Of a stretch of 49,306 nucleotides of DNA, positions 1-8,989 are shown one piece after another. Below the pieces are notes generated by a model. It did not search any database. It had not been told where the DNA came from and was given only the letters and a program-made list of their open reading frames with translations. Numbering within the stretch: the stretch's first letter is position 1; each line of letters opens with the position of its first letter. The translations under genes and the position numbers were made by a program. The DNA lies in assembly GCA_002781365.1 (NCBI GenBank), contig PETN01000099.1:1-49306 (forward strand). Direction: 5' to 3'. The stretch is from Sulfurimonas sp. CG01_land_8_20_14_3_00_36_23. Its GTDB lineage: Bacteria; Campylobacterota; Campylobacteria; Campylobacterales; Sulfurimonadaceae.

Positions 1-26
1 TTCTCGCTAAACTTACTTCTTCGCAT
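1..26 (-). CDS. Probable IS3-type transposase OrfA, N-terminal fragment
   Basis: Only the first eight codons and part of the ninth are in the window, reading MRRSKFSE from an ATG at 26-24. An AGGAG Shine-Dalgarno lies a few bases upstream (CAGGAGTATTC before the ATG). MxRSKFSE followed by a helix-turn-helix is how many IS3-family OrfA proteins begin. That resemblance and the terminal-repeat-like sequence next to it are the only evidence. The rest lies left of the window. It could be another small protein with a similar N-terminus. Confidence 0.5.
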
Positions 27-94
27 GAATACTCCTGATTTATTTTATCAGAATTATTCCGTTCTAAGTGGTACTGTTTTTAGGGAGGCTTACA
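1..94 (-). mobile_element. Right-hand end of a probable IS3-family insertion sequence (partial)
   Basis: Read on the minus strand from 94, the sequence starts TGTAAGCCTCCCTAAAAACAG and leads after about 65 bases to a Shine-Dalgarno and the MRRSKFSE start. IS3-family ends typically begin with TG, have a C-run followed by an A-run, and lie this far upstream of orfA. The other end is outside the window, so the terminal repeat and the target duplication cannot be checked. The outer boundary at 94 is an estimate. Confidence 0.45.
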
Positions 95-153
95 GAGTCT
101 CCTTGAGGTCTAATAGTTAAAAATATTGTAGCCACCCTGAACTTAAATAAAAG

Positions 154-180
154 TTGCTTTTTTTACTTTTTAGTTACAAT
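154..180 (+). promoter_or_regulatory. Putative promoter of the SUV3-like helicase gene
   Basis: A TACAAT -10 box lies at 175-180 with a poor -35 (TTGCTT, 154-159) 15 bases upstream. The ATG follows at 186, so a transcript starting about seven bases after the -10 would be almost leaderless. No Shine-Dalgarno is visible before this ATG, which fits. The promoter may lie elsewhere or the start further in. Confidence 0.35.
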
Positions 181-185
181 AACAT

Positions 186-2981
186 ATGGCAAAGAAACAT
201 AAAAAAAATACAAAAATCAATACCAGAATAAAAAAATATTTTGATGAAGACCCTTTTGATGTAGGCATTGAAAGAGTCAGTGTAGAGACATTAAGTGAAC
301 TTTTTCACACCTTAGGTATCTATGATGTTGAACACAACAAAAAGATACTTCTTAAAACAATCCGAATGCTATGGTCCGAATCTGATGGTACTGTCCGTCA
401 GGACATACTCAACTTTTTTCAAGAAAATGGGGCGGTTTACAGCTCCAATACTCCAAAAGAGCCAAATCTCGATAGAAGTCATAAGATAGAGGAGTTACTC
501 CAAGAGCTTGATGCCAATGCAGAAGAAGCCGCACTTCTTTTTGATGCCTTTATGGATGTGAGAAGTAAGAAGATAACCATAGAAAAGATGGAAGCAAAAC
601 TGAGACATATCCGTTATGATTTAAAAAAGAGTGCCTTGCAAAAAGCTTTAGATGGAGTGTTTGATTTAGATGACTCTTTGGAGTTTAATGCCTCTTTAAA
701 ATATGAACTCTTTGATCAGAAGTTCCACAAGATTCTCACGCTCAATACAAATCCATATAGTTATGAGTATCTTCAAGACAGTAGTATAGAAGAGATAGTT
801 GCTAAAATATCAGAAGATAAAGCTTTGGCAACTGCCGCAAAACAAGAGAGTATTAATACTTTTTTAAAAAATTTGAAAATTCCACATGCCTATTTAACAG
901 ATAAAGAGATACTCTCTGCACTACGCACATCTCCACCAAAAACGAAGTTAAAATATCCACTCTTGAAGCCTGAGTTATTAAAAAGTATTCTTCATGCGAA
1001 ACTAGATGTGAGAGAGCTAGAAGTGCATAATGAAGAGATTCTCCTAAGTATGAACGAGCGTTGCAAACTCCCTTTTTCAGAGATATCCCTGCCATATACT
1101 CTGGAGTTACATATAGAACTCAATGCGCTCCTTGAAGATATCTGGCTCTGTAACGATTTTGATTTTGATGCCGTTGTACTCAAAAGTAAGCAAGAGCATG
1201 AAGAGAAGTTTTTAGAAGATTTAGAGATGCTGGTAAAAGAGTGCGGAACCTATGCGACTCTGCTTCATTGGAGCCAAGAGGAACTCCATCAAAAAGTGTA
1301 TGAATTTTTTGTAGAGTTGATGGGTAAATCTCTAGTGATAACTCCAAAAATTGAACGAAAAACCTCTCGTATCTTTATCTACAATATCCATGAACAGGTA
1401 GTAAAAAAGCAACGTCAAGCACTTTTAGCAAGGACGATAAGAGACTTTAAAAATCTTTTCCCTATGGCACGGGAGATGAGAAGAAAACTCATCCTGCACA
1501 TTGGACCTACGAACAGCGGAAAAACCTACAGAGCGATGCAAAAACTTCAAGAAGCAGATACGGGCTACTATCTTGCACCGCTGAGACTTCTTGCCCTAGA
1601 GGGGTATGAGACTTTAAAGGCTAACGGGATTGACTCCTCTTTGATTACAGGTGAAGAGCAGATTTTAGATGAAGAGGCTACACATATTAGTTCGACGATT
1701 GAGATGCTCAACTTTGAAGTGGATGTAGATGTCTGTGTTATTGATGAGGTTCAGATGATTGATGACAGAGACCGTGGCTGGGCATGGGCAAATGCGATTA
1801 TCGGAGCACCTGCTAAAGAGATTATTATGACGGGCTCTCCAAATGCAAAAGAGGCGATTGTGGCTTTAGCAGAATATCTTGGCGAAGAGCTTGAGATTAT
1901 CGAGTTTGAGAGAATGAATCCACTCACACTTTTAGTAGAGCCTACAGAGGTATCCGAGGTAGAAGCGGGAACAGCGATTATCGCTTTTAGTAGAAGAGAT
2001 GTTCTAAAGCTCAAACAAAACTTTTCTCGATTTTTCAATGTAAGTGTTGTGTATGGAAACCTCTCTCCTGAAGTGCGACGCGAAGAGGCGAGACGATTTA
2101 GAGAGGGTGAGACACAGATTCTTATTGCAACGGATGCTATAGCGATGGGGATGAACCTTCCTATTAAGACGATTCTCTTTTCTAAGGCTGAGAAGTTTGA
2201 TGGGGTGACACAGAGAACACTCCAAGCAAGTGAAATCCATCAAATAGCAGGAAGAGCAGGGCGATATGGACTGCATGAAGAGGGATTTGTTGGAGCTTTA
2301 AATAAAGAAGTTTTAAATATTGTCAAGCGAAACTTTCATAAAGAGGCGAAGACGATTACCGTGCCGTTTCGTGTCATGGCAAATCTCGAGCATATAAAAC
2401 TCGTGGGAAGCATTCTTGAAGAGAGTTCGCTTAAAGAGATACTCAAGTTTTTTGTTGACAACATGGAGTTTAATGGTCCATTTCATGCATCGAACTTAGA
2501 TGACATGCTTGAAGCCGCGGTCATTGTGGATAATTTTGATTTAGATATAGCGATGAAATACCATCTTGCTTGTGCACCACTTACGCTGAAGTCCCCTTAC
2601 ATTATCGCGGCGTATGAGAGTTATATCTTGGCACTCGAGAAAAAAGTGCCAGTGCGATACACTCCGCCTGCTTTGGTAGGAAATTTCGCGCAAACAACGG
2701 ATGACCTTTTGCGGGCAGAAGATATGGTAAAGGAGATATCTCTTTACTTATGGCTTAGTTATAGGTTTGGTGAATATTTTGTCGATACAGAAAAAGCGCG
2801 TACCTCAAGAGCTGTTTTAAATAGGTTTATTGAAGAGTCTCTGCAACAGAGCCAGTTTGTAGCCAAGTGCAGAATCTGCCATATACCTTTACCACTCAAT
2901 TCAAAATATAGTATTTGTCAGGCATGTTTTAAAAAGAATTATACGGGAAGAAGTAGTCGTAGAAAGATTCGACACGGTTAA
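186..2981 (+). CDS. SUV3-like superfamily 2 RNA/DNA helicase
   Basis: This 931-residue protein unwinds nucleic acid using ATP. The helicase core begins near residue 435 with motif I GPTNSGKT (about 440-447). It continues with a motif II of the DEVQ type (about 520-523) and motif VI QIAGRAGRYG (686-695). The GPTNSGKT / DEVQM / GRAGRYG set is characteristic of the SUV3 (mitochondrial degradosome helicase) family. The first 430 residues are charged, mostly helical, and have no domain I recognise. The C-terminus carries a CxxC...CxxC pair (from C895) that could bind zinc. The gene stands alone between the IS end and a convergent chemoreceptor gene. A role in RNA turnover is inferred from the family. 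One copy of the GGCATGTGGAA motif lies inside the gene at 880-890. Confidence 0.85.
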   Translation: MAKKHKKNTKINTRIKKYFDEDPFDVGIERVSVETLSELFHTLGIYDVEHNKKILLKTIRMLWSESDGTVRQDILNFFQENGAVYSSNTPKEPNLDRSHKIEELLQELDANAEEAALLFDAFMDVRSKKITIEKMEAKLRHIRYDLKKSALQKALDGVFDLDDSLEFNASLKYELFDQKFHKILTLNTNPYSYEYLQDSSIEEIVAKISEDKALATAAKQESINTFLKNLKIPHAYLTDKEILSALRTSPPKTKLKYPLLKPELLKSILHAKLDVRELEVHNEEILLSMNERCKLPFSEISLPYTLELHIELNALLEDIWLCNDFDFDAVVLKSKQEHEEKFLEDLEMLVKECGTYATLLHWSQEELHQKVYEFFVELMGKSLVITPKIERKTSRIFIYNIHEQVVKKQRQALLARTIRDFKNLFPMAREMRRKLILHIGPTNSGKTYRAMQKLQEADTGYYLAPLRLLALEGYETLKANGIDSSLITGEEQILDEEATHISSTIEMLNFEVDVDVCVIDEVQMIDDRDRGWAWANAIIGAPAKEIIMTGSPNAKEAIVALAEYLGEELEIIEFERMNPLTLLVEPTEVSEVEAGTAIIAFSRRDVLKLKQNFSRFFNVSVVYGNLSPEVRREEARRFREGETQILIATDAIAMGMNLPIKTILFSKAEKFDGVTQRTLQASEIHQIAGRAGRYGLHEEGFVGALNKEVLNIVKRNFHKEAKTITVPFRVMANLEHIKLVGSILEESSLKEILKFFVDNMEFNGPFHASNLDDMLEAAVIVDNFDLDIAMKYHLACAPLTLKSPYIIAAYESYILALEKKVPVRYTPPALVGNFAQTTDDLLRAEDMVKEISLYLWLSYRFGEYFVDTEKARTSRAVLNRFIEESLQQSQFVAKCRICHIPLPLNSKYSICQACFKKNYTGRSSRRKIRHG

Positions 2982-2985
2982 GATA

Positions 2986-3014
2986 TTTGGCATGTGGAAT
3001 TTCCACATGCCAAA
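2986..3014. terminator. Perfect inverted pair of the 11-mer repeat; likely bidirectional terminator
   Basis: TTTGGCATGTGGAA (2986-2999) is followed after one base by its exact complement (3001-3014), giving a 14-bp inverted repeat that can fold on either strand. It fills the 36-bp gap between the convergent stops at 2981 and 3018. It is two head-to-head copies of the dispersed motif described below. Uptake sequences in Haemophilus and Neisseria are often paired like this as terminators. Confidence 0.75.
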
Positions 3015-3017
3015 GTA

Positions 3018-4607
3018 TTAGCTTTTAAACTCGTTGATTGTTGCGTGAAGTGATTGTGCAACGTACACTAATCTTTGCATATCTGAAGCTATGCTTTGTG
3101 CACTCTTTCCGTTTGCGTTGGATATACTCTCAATGTTTGCAACATCTTGGATAATCTCTTGAATGTTGGATGACATTTTAAGACTGTCATCTTTTGCCTC
3201 AATCGCTACTCTACTTGAAATATCTATCGCTCCAGAAGTTGTGTCAATTTTATCTTTGACTTCATTGGAGATATCTATAAGGTTCTCAATCTTTTGCGTA
3301 TTTCTATGCATCTTGTCACTTACGTCATTGATAGATTGAACAATAGTACTTACACTTATCTCTATCTCTGTTAAACTTTTCTGTGTTCTCTCTGCAAGTT
3401 TACGAACCTCATCCGCAACAACCGCAAAGCCTCTCCCATGCTCGCCAGCGCGTGCCGCTTCTATGGCAGCATTAAGGGCCAAGAGGTTTGTCTGTTCTGC
3501 AATATCTTTGATAACGTTAAGAACAGATTTAACTTGGTCTGCGTTTGTTTTAAGTCCTGTAAGTTCATTGGAGAGTTCATCTTCAGTTTCTACAAAAGAG
3601 TGCACCTCATTGCTTAAATGCTCAAGGGATACTTTGGCAATATTTAAATCATCATTTGCCTGTTGTACATTCTGCTGTGTCTCTGTTGCAGTGATAATGC
3701 TCTGCTCAAGTAAACTTTTTATACTCTCACTTTTTAGAATGGTTTGCTGCACTATCTCTTGCTCTTTTGAGGTGCCTTGAGTAATAACGCGACTAGAGAG
3801 TTCAACTTCAGTAGCGATTTGAGAGTTTTGTGTTCCAAGGCTCTTTACATCAGTAACAGTCTCTTGAATCATACTAATAAAGTTATTGACCTCTTTGGCT
3901 GCATCTCCAAACTCATTCCCGTTTTTATCATCAAGACGCTTCGTGAGATCTTTATCTCCACTTACAAGTTCAGAAATACGTGTCTTAAGCGTTTTGAGTG
4001 GATTGAAAATCTCTTTTATAAAAAAGATGGTTGCCATAACCGCAAAGAGTATGCCCACAATAATCAAAGTGACAAAAAGTGTTAACTCTGTCTCTTTGAT
4101 ATATGCATCATCTTTGTCAAGGGAGATAACTAAATCCATAACACCTAAAACATCACCCTCTTTAGAAGTGTAATGGCAGGCAAAACACTCCGTTTTTGCT
4201 ATGAGAGGGCGAAGCATACGGATTGTATGGTGGTTGTTCTCTTGCGTTTCAATTACTTGTCTTTGCGCTGTTTGAAATACACCTTGGATAAGAAGATCAT
4301 CTGTAAACTTTTCAGCAGGTGCGTAGATGTCAATAATATTTTTTGACTTTGAAACATGCAGAGATTCTATACCATCTATACTACTAGCCGCATCAAGTGC
4401 TTTTTTAACAATAACGGGATCCCCCGCGAACATACTTCCCCTAAGTGATTGAAAAACGGATTCACTTAGCATGTCTAATGACTGTTTTGTTGTCTTTTTT
4501 GATATATTCTGGAGTGTGGATGAGAGATAAGTCATTCCTCCAATCATACCAAGAATACTGATTACGGCAAGAGAAAAAATCACTTTTGTTTTTACTGTGT
4601 TGAACAT
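3018..4607 (-). CDS. Methyl-accepting chemotaxis protein with periplasmic haem-c motif
   Basis: This is a 529-residue transmembrane chemoreceptor. The first membrane segment is at about 8-30. A periplasmic domain of roughly 145 residues follows, then a second membrane segment at about 178-198, a HAMP domain, and a long cytoplasmic coiled coil. The coiled coil contains the highly conserved hairpin tip ([20 protein letters not shown] and the residues after it), which contacts CheA/CheW. The periplasmic part contains C141-F-A-C-H145, a CxxCH site for covalent haem c. That suggests it senses redox state or a gas such as NO or O2, as shown for some Geobacter receptors. No C-terminal CheR/CheB-tethering pentapeptide is seen. 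The start MFNTVKT directly precedes the first hydrophobic helix. Confidence 0.92.
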   Translation of the reverse strand: MFNTVKTKVIFSLAVISILGMIGGMTYLSSTLQNISKKTTKQSLDMLSESVFQSLRGSMFAGDPVIVKKALDAASSIDGIESLHVSKSKNIIDIYAPAEKFTDDLLIQGVFQTAQRQVIETQENNHHTIRMLRPLIAKTECFACHYTSKEGDVLGVMDLVISLDKDDAYIKETELTLFVTLIIVGILFAVMATIFFIKEIFNPLKTLKTRISELVSGDKDLTKRLDDKNGNEFGDAAKEVNNFISMIQETVTDVKSLGTQNSQIATEVELSSRVITQGTSKEQEIVQQTILKSESIKSLLEQSIITATETQQNVQQANDDLNIAKVSLEHLSNEVHSFVETEDELSNELTGLKTNADQVKSVLNVIKDIAEQTNLLALNAAIEAARAGEHGRGFAVVADEVRKLAERTQKSLTEIEISVSTIVQSINDVSDKMHRNTQKIENLIDISNEVKDKIDTTSGAIDISSRVAIEAKDDSLKMSSNIQEIIQDVANIESISNANGKSAQSIASDMQRLVYVAQSLHATINEFKS

Positions 4608-4663
4608 ACTTCTTCCTATGGGTCTAGTTTTGTTGGATTATTATAGCAAAGTAGACTTGATTA

Positions 4664-5656
4664 TTACATTGTGTAGATTAAATATTCTATTTGTTCTATT
4701 ACGCTTTGTGTTGAGAGCTGATTTTGAGAGGCATAAGCGAGTGCCGCTCCCACGCCTGCACTCTCCTGCACTTTTCCCTTGTCATATTGATGTAGAGTTG
4801 TTATTTCACTGCTTTTGAATGAGAAATCTGTAAAGATGGCATGTGGAATATAACTTAACTCAGAGAGATATGCCCTTATATCGCTGTTTTTATCTTCAAG
4901 AGCCCAACGGGTGGTAGCAAGTGTGATATTATCACTTTTTACCCGCATAAAAATATCCTCTCTTAGTTTGTCCGCGACTAGCAAACACGCCGCCATCTCA
5001 AATCCACCTGCTAAAACAACATGAAATCTTCTCGATGCTTCAAGGATAAAACCAGCGTAGAAGAGAAGGGTTCGCTCACCCAAAAGAGAGAGCTTCTCAA
5101 AACTGCTCATCTCTTCGCTTAGAGAGTCTAAATTACTGTGGTTTGCCTTAGAAGCACCCTTGTTGCAGGCATAGCCTAAAGCTAAGAGCATCGCTTCTAT
5201 CTCTGTGTTTGGAGTGTTCGTGCTCTGCGCTAAGATAAGGTAGTTTCCTTTAAGCTCATAGCGTCTGCCTGCATCTGCTCCTTTGGTAAATATAGCCCTT
5301 GCATCTAGTTTTTCTGAGGGGGAGATGTTGAAATTTTGGCACCCCAAGGGCATTTCCTCGCTAACGCTCAGGGCACACGTGGAATGTTGAGGAAGCCTCT
5401 CCATCCCAAGGTTTAAAATCTCAAGAGAGGCAAAGGGATGAAGATTGTGAATGGCTCGGGTGACAACTACAGGCGAGGGCTCCTGTATAAAATGTTCCGC
5501 TGAGTAGAGTTTTTCATTGATAAGATACTCTGCGTCTAAACAAGCAGAGATAGAAGAGCCTTTTGCATCACTGAGCGCCAATAAAAAATCAGCTTTTCCA
5601 GAGGGTAGAGAATCGGGCATATTTGTAAAAATATTGGATGTTTTTATGCTTTTCAT
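4664..5656 (-). CDS. CobT-like nucleotide phosphoribosyltransferase family protein (UPF0284/TIGR00303 type)
   Basis: About 330 residues. The segments KGADAGRRYELKGNY, AMLLALGY and VLAGGFEMAACLLVADKL match the CobT-related family found in archaea, cyanobacteria and Campylobacterota. Its members resemble nicotinate-nucleotide:dimethylbenzimidazole phosphoribosyltransferase. A role in activating the cobamide lower ligand is inferred from the family and not proven. I prefer the ATG at 5656 (MKSIKTSN), preceded by AGAGG at a spacing of five. An in-frame ATG at 5719 would add 21 residues but leaves only 23 bases to the divergent radical SAM gene. A 42-bp GC-rich repeat (5336-5377) sits in frame, between LPQHS and FNISPSEKLDA, and looks like an insertion. 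Motif copy at 4838-4848. Confidence 0.75.
   Translation of the reverse strand: MKSIKTSNIFTNMPDSLPSGKADFLLALSDAKGSSISACLDAEYLINEKLYSAEHFIQEPSPVVVTRAIHNLHPFASLEILNLGMERLPQHSTCALSVSEEMPLGCQNFNISPSEKLDARAIFTKGADAGRRYELKGNYLILAQSTNTPNTEIEAMLLALGYACNKGASKANHSNLDSLSEEMSSFEKLSLLGERTLLFYAGFILEASRRFHVVLAGGFEMAACLLVADKLREDIFMRVKSDNITLATTRWALEDKNSDIRAYLSELSYIPHAIFTDFSFKSSEITTLHQYDKGKVQESAGVGAALAYASQNQLSTQSVIEQIEYLIYTM
5336..5377 (-). repeat. 42-bp GC-rich intragenic repeat, copy 1
   Basis: This segment (TTGGCACCCCAAGGGCATTT and onward to GGGCACA) recurs as the reverse complement at 9336-9377, with a single difference by hand alignment. It is about 60% GC in AT-rich surroundings and is exactly 14 codons long. 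It lies inside the CobT-like gene, where it is translated as part of CALSVSEEMPLGCQ. It behaves like a small element inserted in frame. Confidence 0.8.
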
Positions 5657-5742
5657 CATAACCTCTTTTTGTGAAAGTTTACCCAAATAGTCGCTTATAT
5701 TTATGCTAAAATCCCACAATTCCTGTTTATAAAAGAGCTACT

Positions 5743-6615
5743 ATGCATTTTCATCGCGTTCATGTTGAAATAACAAATATCTGCGGTCTCTCATGCAGTT
5801 TCTGCCCGCCTAAACTTCAACCGACAAAAACAATGTCGCTTCCCTTTTTTGAAAAGGTGATAATGCAGCTTCATCCCTATACAAAATCGCTTGCTTTTCA
5901 TCTAATGGGCGACCCCTTGACACTCTCCAATCTTGCTGAATATTTAGACCTTGCGCAGAAATATGGGTTTGAGGTGGAGCTTACAACGAGTGGTTACTAT
6001 CTTCAAAAAACAGCACCTGAAGTTTTGTTCCATAAGGCGGTCAGACAGCTCAATATTTCGCTTAACAGCTACAATAAAAACTCCCTCAACCTCACTTTTG
6101 AAGCGTATATGGAGGGGGTTTTTCTGGCATGTGGAAATAAGTTGCAAAACTACCCAAAACCATTTATAAACCTGAGGGTTTGGAACCTTGATGAGAAGTT
6201 TTCAGAAGCTGTGTTTAACAGGAGTCTCTTTGAAAAACTTGAGCGTTTTTTTGAGGTGAAACTCGATGGTGAGAAAATCTATAAAGAGAAGATAAAATCT
6301 TTCCGCCTTGCTCCAAAAATCCTTCTCAATTTTGATAGCTATTTTGAGTGGCCCTCACTGCAAAGTTCTCATGAAAGTGATGGCACATGTTATGGACTAA
6401 AGTCACACATCGGCATACTCGCTGATGGCAGAGTTGTTCCTTGTTGTCTTGATGCAGAGGGAGTTATAAACCTTGGAAATCTGCATGAGAGCGGACTCTC
6501 TGAGATACTCCACTCTCAAAGAGCCGAGGCTATCCTTGAGGGGTTTGCGCACTCAAAAGCAGCTGAAGAGTTGTGCCGTAAATGTAGTTATAAAAATCGC
6601 TTTATCAACAAGTAA
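5743..6615 (+). CDS. Radical SAM protein with C-terminal SPASM-like cysteine cluster
   Basis: 290 residues. The 4Fe-4S cluster motif CxxxCxxC is at the N-terminus (ICGLSCSFCPP, about residues 14-21) and is expected to bind S-adenosylmethionine. The C-terminus has further cysteines: CYGLKSHIGI, VVPCCLDAEG, then LCRKCSY. This is the layout of SPASM/twitch domains that hold auxiliary Fe-S clusters. Such enzymes often modify peptides or cofactors. No substrate peptide is recognised nearby, so the substrate is unknown. The gene is divergent from the CobT-like gene and followed after 46 bp by the GGDEF sensor gene. The 11-mer motif occurs inside it at 6126-6136. Confidence 0.85.
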   Translation: MHFHRVHVEITNICGLSCSFCPPKLQPTKTMSLPFFEKVIMQLHPYTKSLAFHLMGDPLTLSNLAEYLDLAQKYGFEVELTTSGYYLQKTAPEVLFHKAVRQLNISLNSYNKNSLNLTFEAYMEGVFLACGNKLQNYPKPFINLRVWNLDEKFSEAVFNRSLFEKLERFFEVKLDGEKIYKEKIKSFRLAPKILLNFDSYFEWPSLQSSHESDGTCYGLKSHIGILADGRVVPCCLDAEGVINLGNLHESGLSEILHSQRAEAILEGFAHSKAAEELCRKCSYKNRFINK

Positions 6616-6661
6616 GCTAGTTTAGCTAGAATCTGAAAAAAATTATATATAACGAGTACAT

Positions 6662-8989
6662 GTGATAAAAATTCTTTTAAGCGTATCTCTTCTGCTCCTC
6701 TCTCTATCAGCAGATGAAAAAGTAGTTCTACAACTAAAATGGCTCCATCAGTTCCAGTTTGCGGGTTATTATGCCGCCCATGAGAAGGGTTTTTACAAAG
6801 AGGTCGGTCTTGATGTGGAGATACGAGAGAGGGATTTAGATAAAAATAATGTCCAGCAAGTCATAGATGATGAAGCCCAGTATGGTGTCGCAGATTCGGT
6901 TTTACTTCTGTATAAGGCAAAAAAAGAGCCCGTTGTTATTGTCGCTCCAATCTTTCAGCACTCCCCAAACGTTTTAATTACTCTAAAAAGTAGCGGACTA
7001 GATAGCCCCTATAAGTTAGAAAGTAAAAATGTAACTTTTTATAAAAATCAGATAGATGGATTTTCTATTCTTGCAATGCTCAAAAATATAGATATCCATC
7101 CCAATATTTACAAAAATAAAGAAGATACAGACTATACCTACCTCATAAACAAAAAAACGGATGCTTTTGTTGGGTATTTGAGTAATGAAGCCTTTTATCT
7201 TCAACAATCGGGGGTAGAGATAAATATAATAGACCCTGCAAACTATGGGTTTGATTTTTATGGTGATATGCTTTTTACAAGTACGAAAGAAGCGCAACTC
7301 TATCCAAAAAGAGTAGAGAAGTTTAAAAAAGCCAGTCTCAAAGGGTGGGCTTATGCCCTAGAGCATAAAGAGGAGATAGTACAACTTATAAAAAAGAGAT
7401 ATGCTCCAAAAAAATCGCTAAAGCACCTAAGGTATGAAGCAGATGCCATAGAGCAAGTTATGCGATCGAAAACGATTCCTATTGGCACAACAGATGAGGG
7501 GAGAATACGCTATACACTTGAGGTATTTGAGAAGCATGGTTTGATAAAAAATAGAGTCTTCATAGATGAGTATGTCTTTAAAATGCCAGAAAGTAAAAAA
7601 GAGGGTAGGGAGTTTTTAACAGAGCAAGAGTGGGCGTATCTTAAGAGCAAAAAAGTTATTAAGATGTGCGTTGACCCTGATTGGATGCCATTGGAGAGGA
7701 TTGAAAAAGGTGTTCATGTAGGCATGAGTGCTGAGTATATGAAACTTTTTTCAGCATATATCCAGACCCCTATTGAGTTAGTCAACACAAAAACATGGAC
7801 AGAATCTATCGAGTATGCCAAAGAGCGAAAATGCGATATTTTCTCTTTAGCTATGAGTACACCAGATAGAGAGAGCTATATGGATTTTACAGAGCCGTAT
7901 CTGAGTCTTCCAGTAGTTGGAGTCACGAATCTTGATACGCTCTTTATAGAAGACCTCACAAAAATAGAAGATAAGCCTATGGGTATGGTACGGGACTATG
8001 CTTTGGCAGACATTTTAAGAGAAAAATACCCAAAAATGCAAATAGTAGATGTTGAAAACGTAAAAGAGGGTTTGGAAAAGGTGAAAAATGGGGAGCTGTT
8101 TTGTTTTATAGATACGCTCTCTTCAGCAGGCTATAACATCCAAAAAGATTACATAGGACAACTGAAAATTGCTGGTAAGTTTGATGAAAAATGGAGACTA
8201 GGCGTTGGAACTAGAAATGATGAGCCATACTTAAGAGAGATATTTAATAAGGCTATACATTTGATTCCTCTAGAGAAAAATCAAGAAATTTTAAACAAGT
8301 GGATATCTGTAAACTATGACCAAGGAGAGGATTACTATACTCTTTTCAAGTGGATTGGGGTCATTAGTTTTATCTTTCTTGTGATACTTACAGCCATCAT
8401 GTTTGCAAATAGAAGACTCATTTCTGAGATAACGCGTCGTAAAGAGGTTGAGAAGAGACTAGAACTTATGAGTGTGACAGATGCGCTTACTTCACTTTAT
8501 AACAGAAGACATTTTAATGAAATGTTTGTACAAATGATCAACAGTGCAAAAAGAGAGAACCAAAATATCTGTTTTGCGATTTTAGATGTTGATTTTTTCA
8601 AGCAGTACAATGACACCTATGGACATCACGCAGGAGATGCGGTACTCAAGCGTTTTGCAAAAGTTATGCGAGCGTCTACACTAAGACCAGATGATTACTG
8701 CTTTAGACTTGGCGGTGAAGAGTTCGGAATTTTATTTAAAGGGACACAAACCGCAGAACAAGCGAAGCGTTTTGTAGAGCGCATAAGAGCAAACCTAGAG
8801 AATGAACATATCGAGCATAAAAACAGCAGTGCAAGCAATTATGTCACAGCCTCCTTTGGTCTGGTAATCAAAGAAGCAAACTCAGTTGAGGAGAGTGACA
8901 AACTCTACCAAGAGGCAGATGAGCTACTCTATCAAGCTAAAGAGAGTGGGAGAAATAGAGTTATATCGAATGTGCAGGATTTACAATAG
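6662..8989 (+). CDS. Diguanylate cyclase with two periplasmic binding-protein domains (NMT1/THI5-like and SBP_bac_3-like)
   Basis: This 775-residue membrane sensor makes c-di-GMP. After a signal sequence (residues 1-17) comes an NMT1/THI5-like domain (VVLQLKWLHQFQFAGYYAAH, about 20-260). A second binding-protein fold of the SBP_bac_3 type follows (about 320-555, with CVDPDWMPLE and FCFIDTLSS). Then a membrane helix (about 561-585) and a GGDEF domain. The active site is GGEEF at 684-688, with an intact RxxD inhibitory site (R675-D678) five residues before it, so it should be active and product-inhibited. The start is GTG at 6662; an ATG two bases earlier is out of frame and followed by TGA. 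It ends 29 bases inside the convergent Cys-rich gene. Confidence 0.9.
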   Translation: MIKILLSVSLLLLSLSADEKVVLQLKWLHQFQFAGYYAAHEKGFYKEVGLDVEIRERDLDKNNVQQVIDDEAQYGVADSVLLLYKAKKEPVVIVAPIFQHSPNVLITLKSSGLDSPYKLESKNVTFYKNQIDGFSILAMLKNIDIHPNIYKNKEDTDYTYLINKKTDAFVGYLSNEAFYLQQSGVEINIIDPANYGFDFYGDMLFTSTKEAQLYPKRVEKFKKASLKGWAYALEHKEEIVQLIKKRYAPKKSLKHLRYEADAIEQVMRSKTIPIGTTDEGRIRYTLEVFEKHGLIKNRVFIDEYVFKMPESKKEGREFLTEQEWAYLKSKKVIKMCVDPDWMPLERIEKGVHVGMSAEYMKLFSAYIQTPIELVNTKTWTESIEYAKERKCDIFSLAMSTPDRESYMDFTEPYLSLPVVGVTNLDTLFIEDLTKIEDKPMGMVRDYALADILREKYPKMQIVDVENVKEGLEKVKNGELFCFIDTLSSAGYNIQKDYIGQLKIAGKFDEKWRLGVGTRNDEPYLREIFNKAIHLIPLEKNQEILNKWISVNYDQGEDYYTLFKWIGVISFIFLVILTAIMFANRRLISEITRRKEVEKRLELMSVTDALTSLYNRRHFNEMFVQMINSAKRENQNICFAILDVDFFKQYNDTYGHHAGDAVLKRFAKVMRASTLRPDDYCFRLGGEEFGILFKGTQTAEQAKRFVERIRANLENEHIEHKNSSASNYVTASFGLVIKEANSVEESDKLYQEADELLYQAKESGRNRVISNVQDLQ

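Noticed and set aside
3463-4173. Plus-strand ORFs opposite the chemoreceptor
   Set aside because: They overlap the highly conserved signalling tip on the other strand and have no start context.
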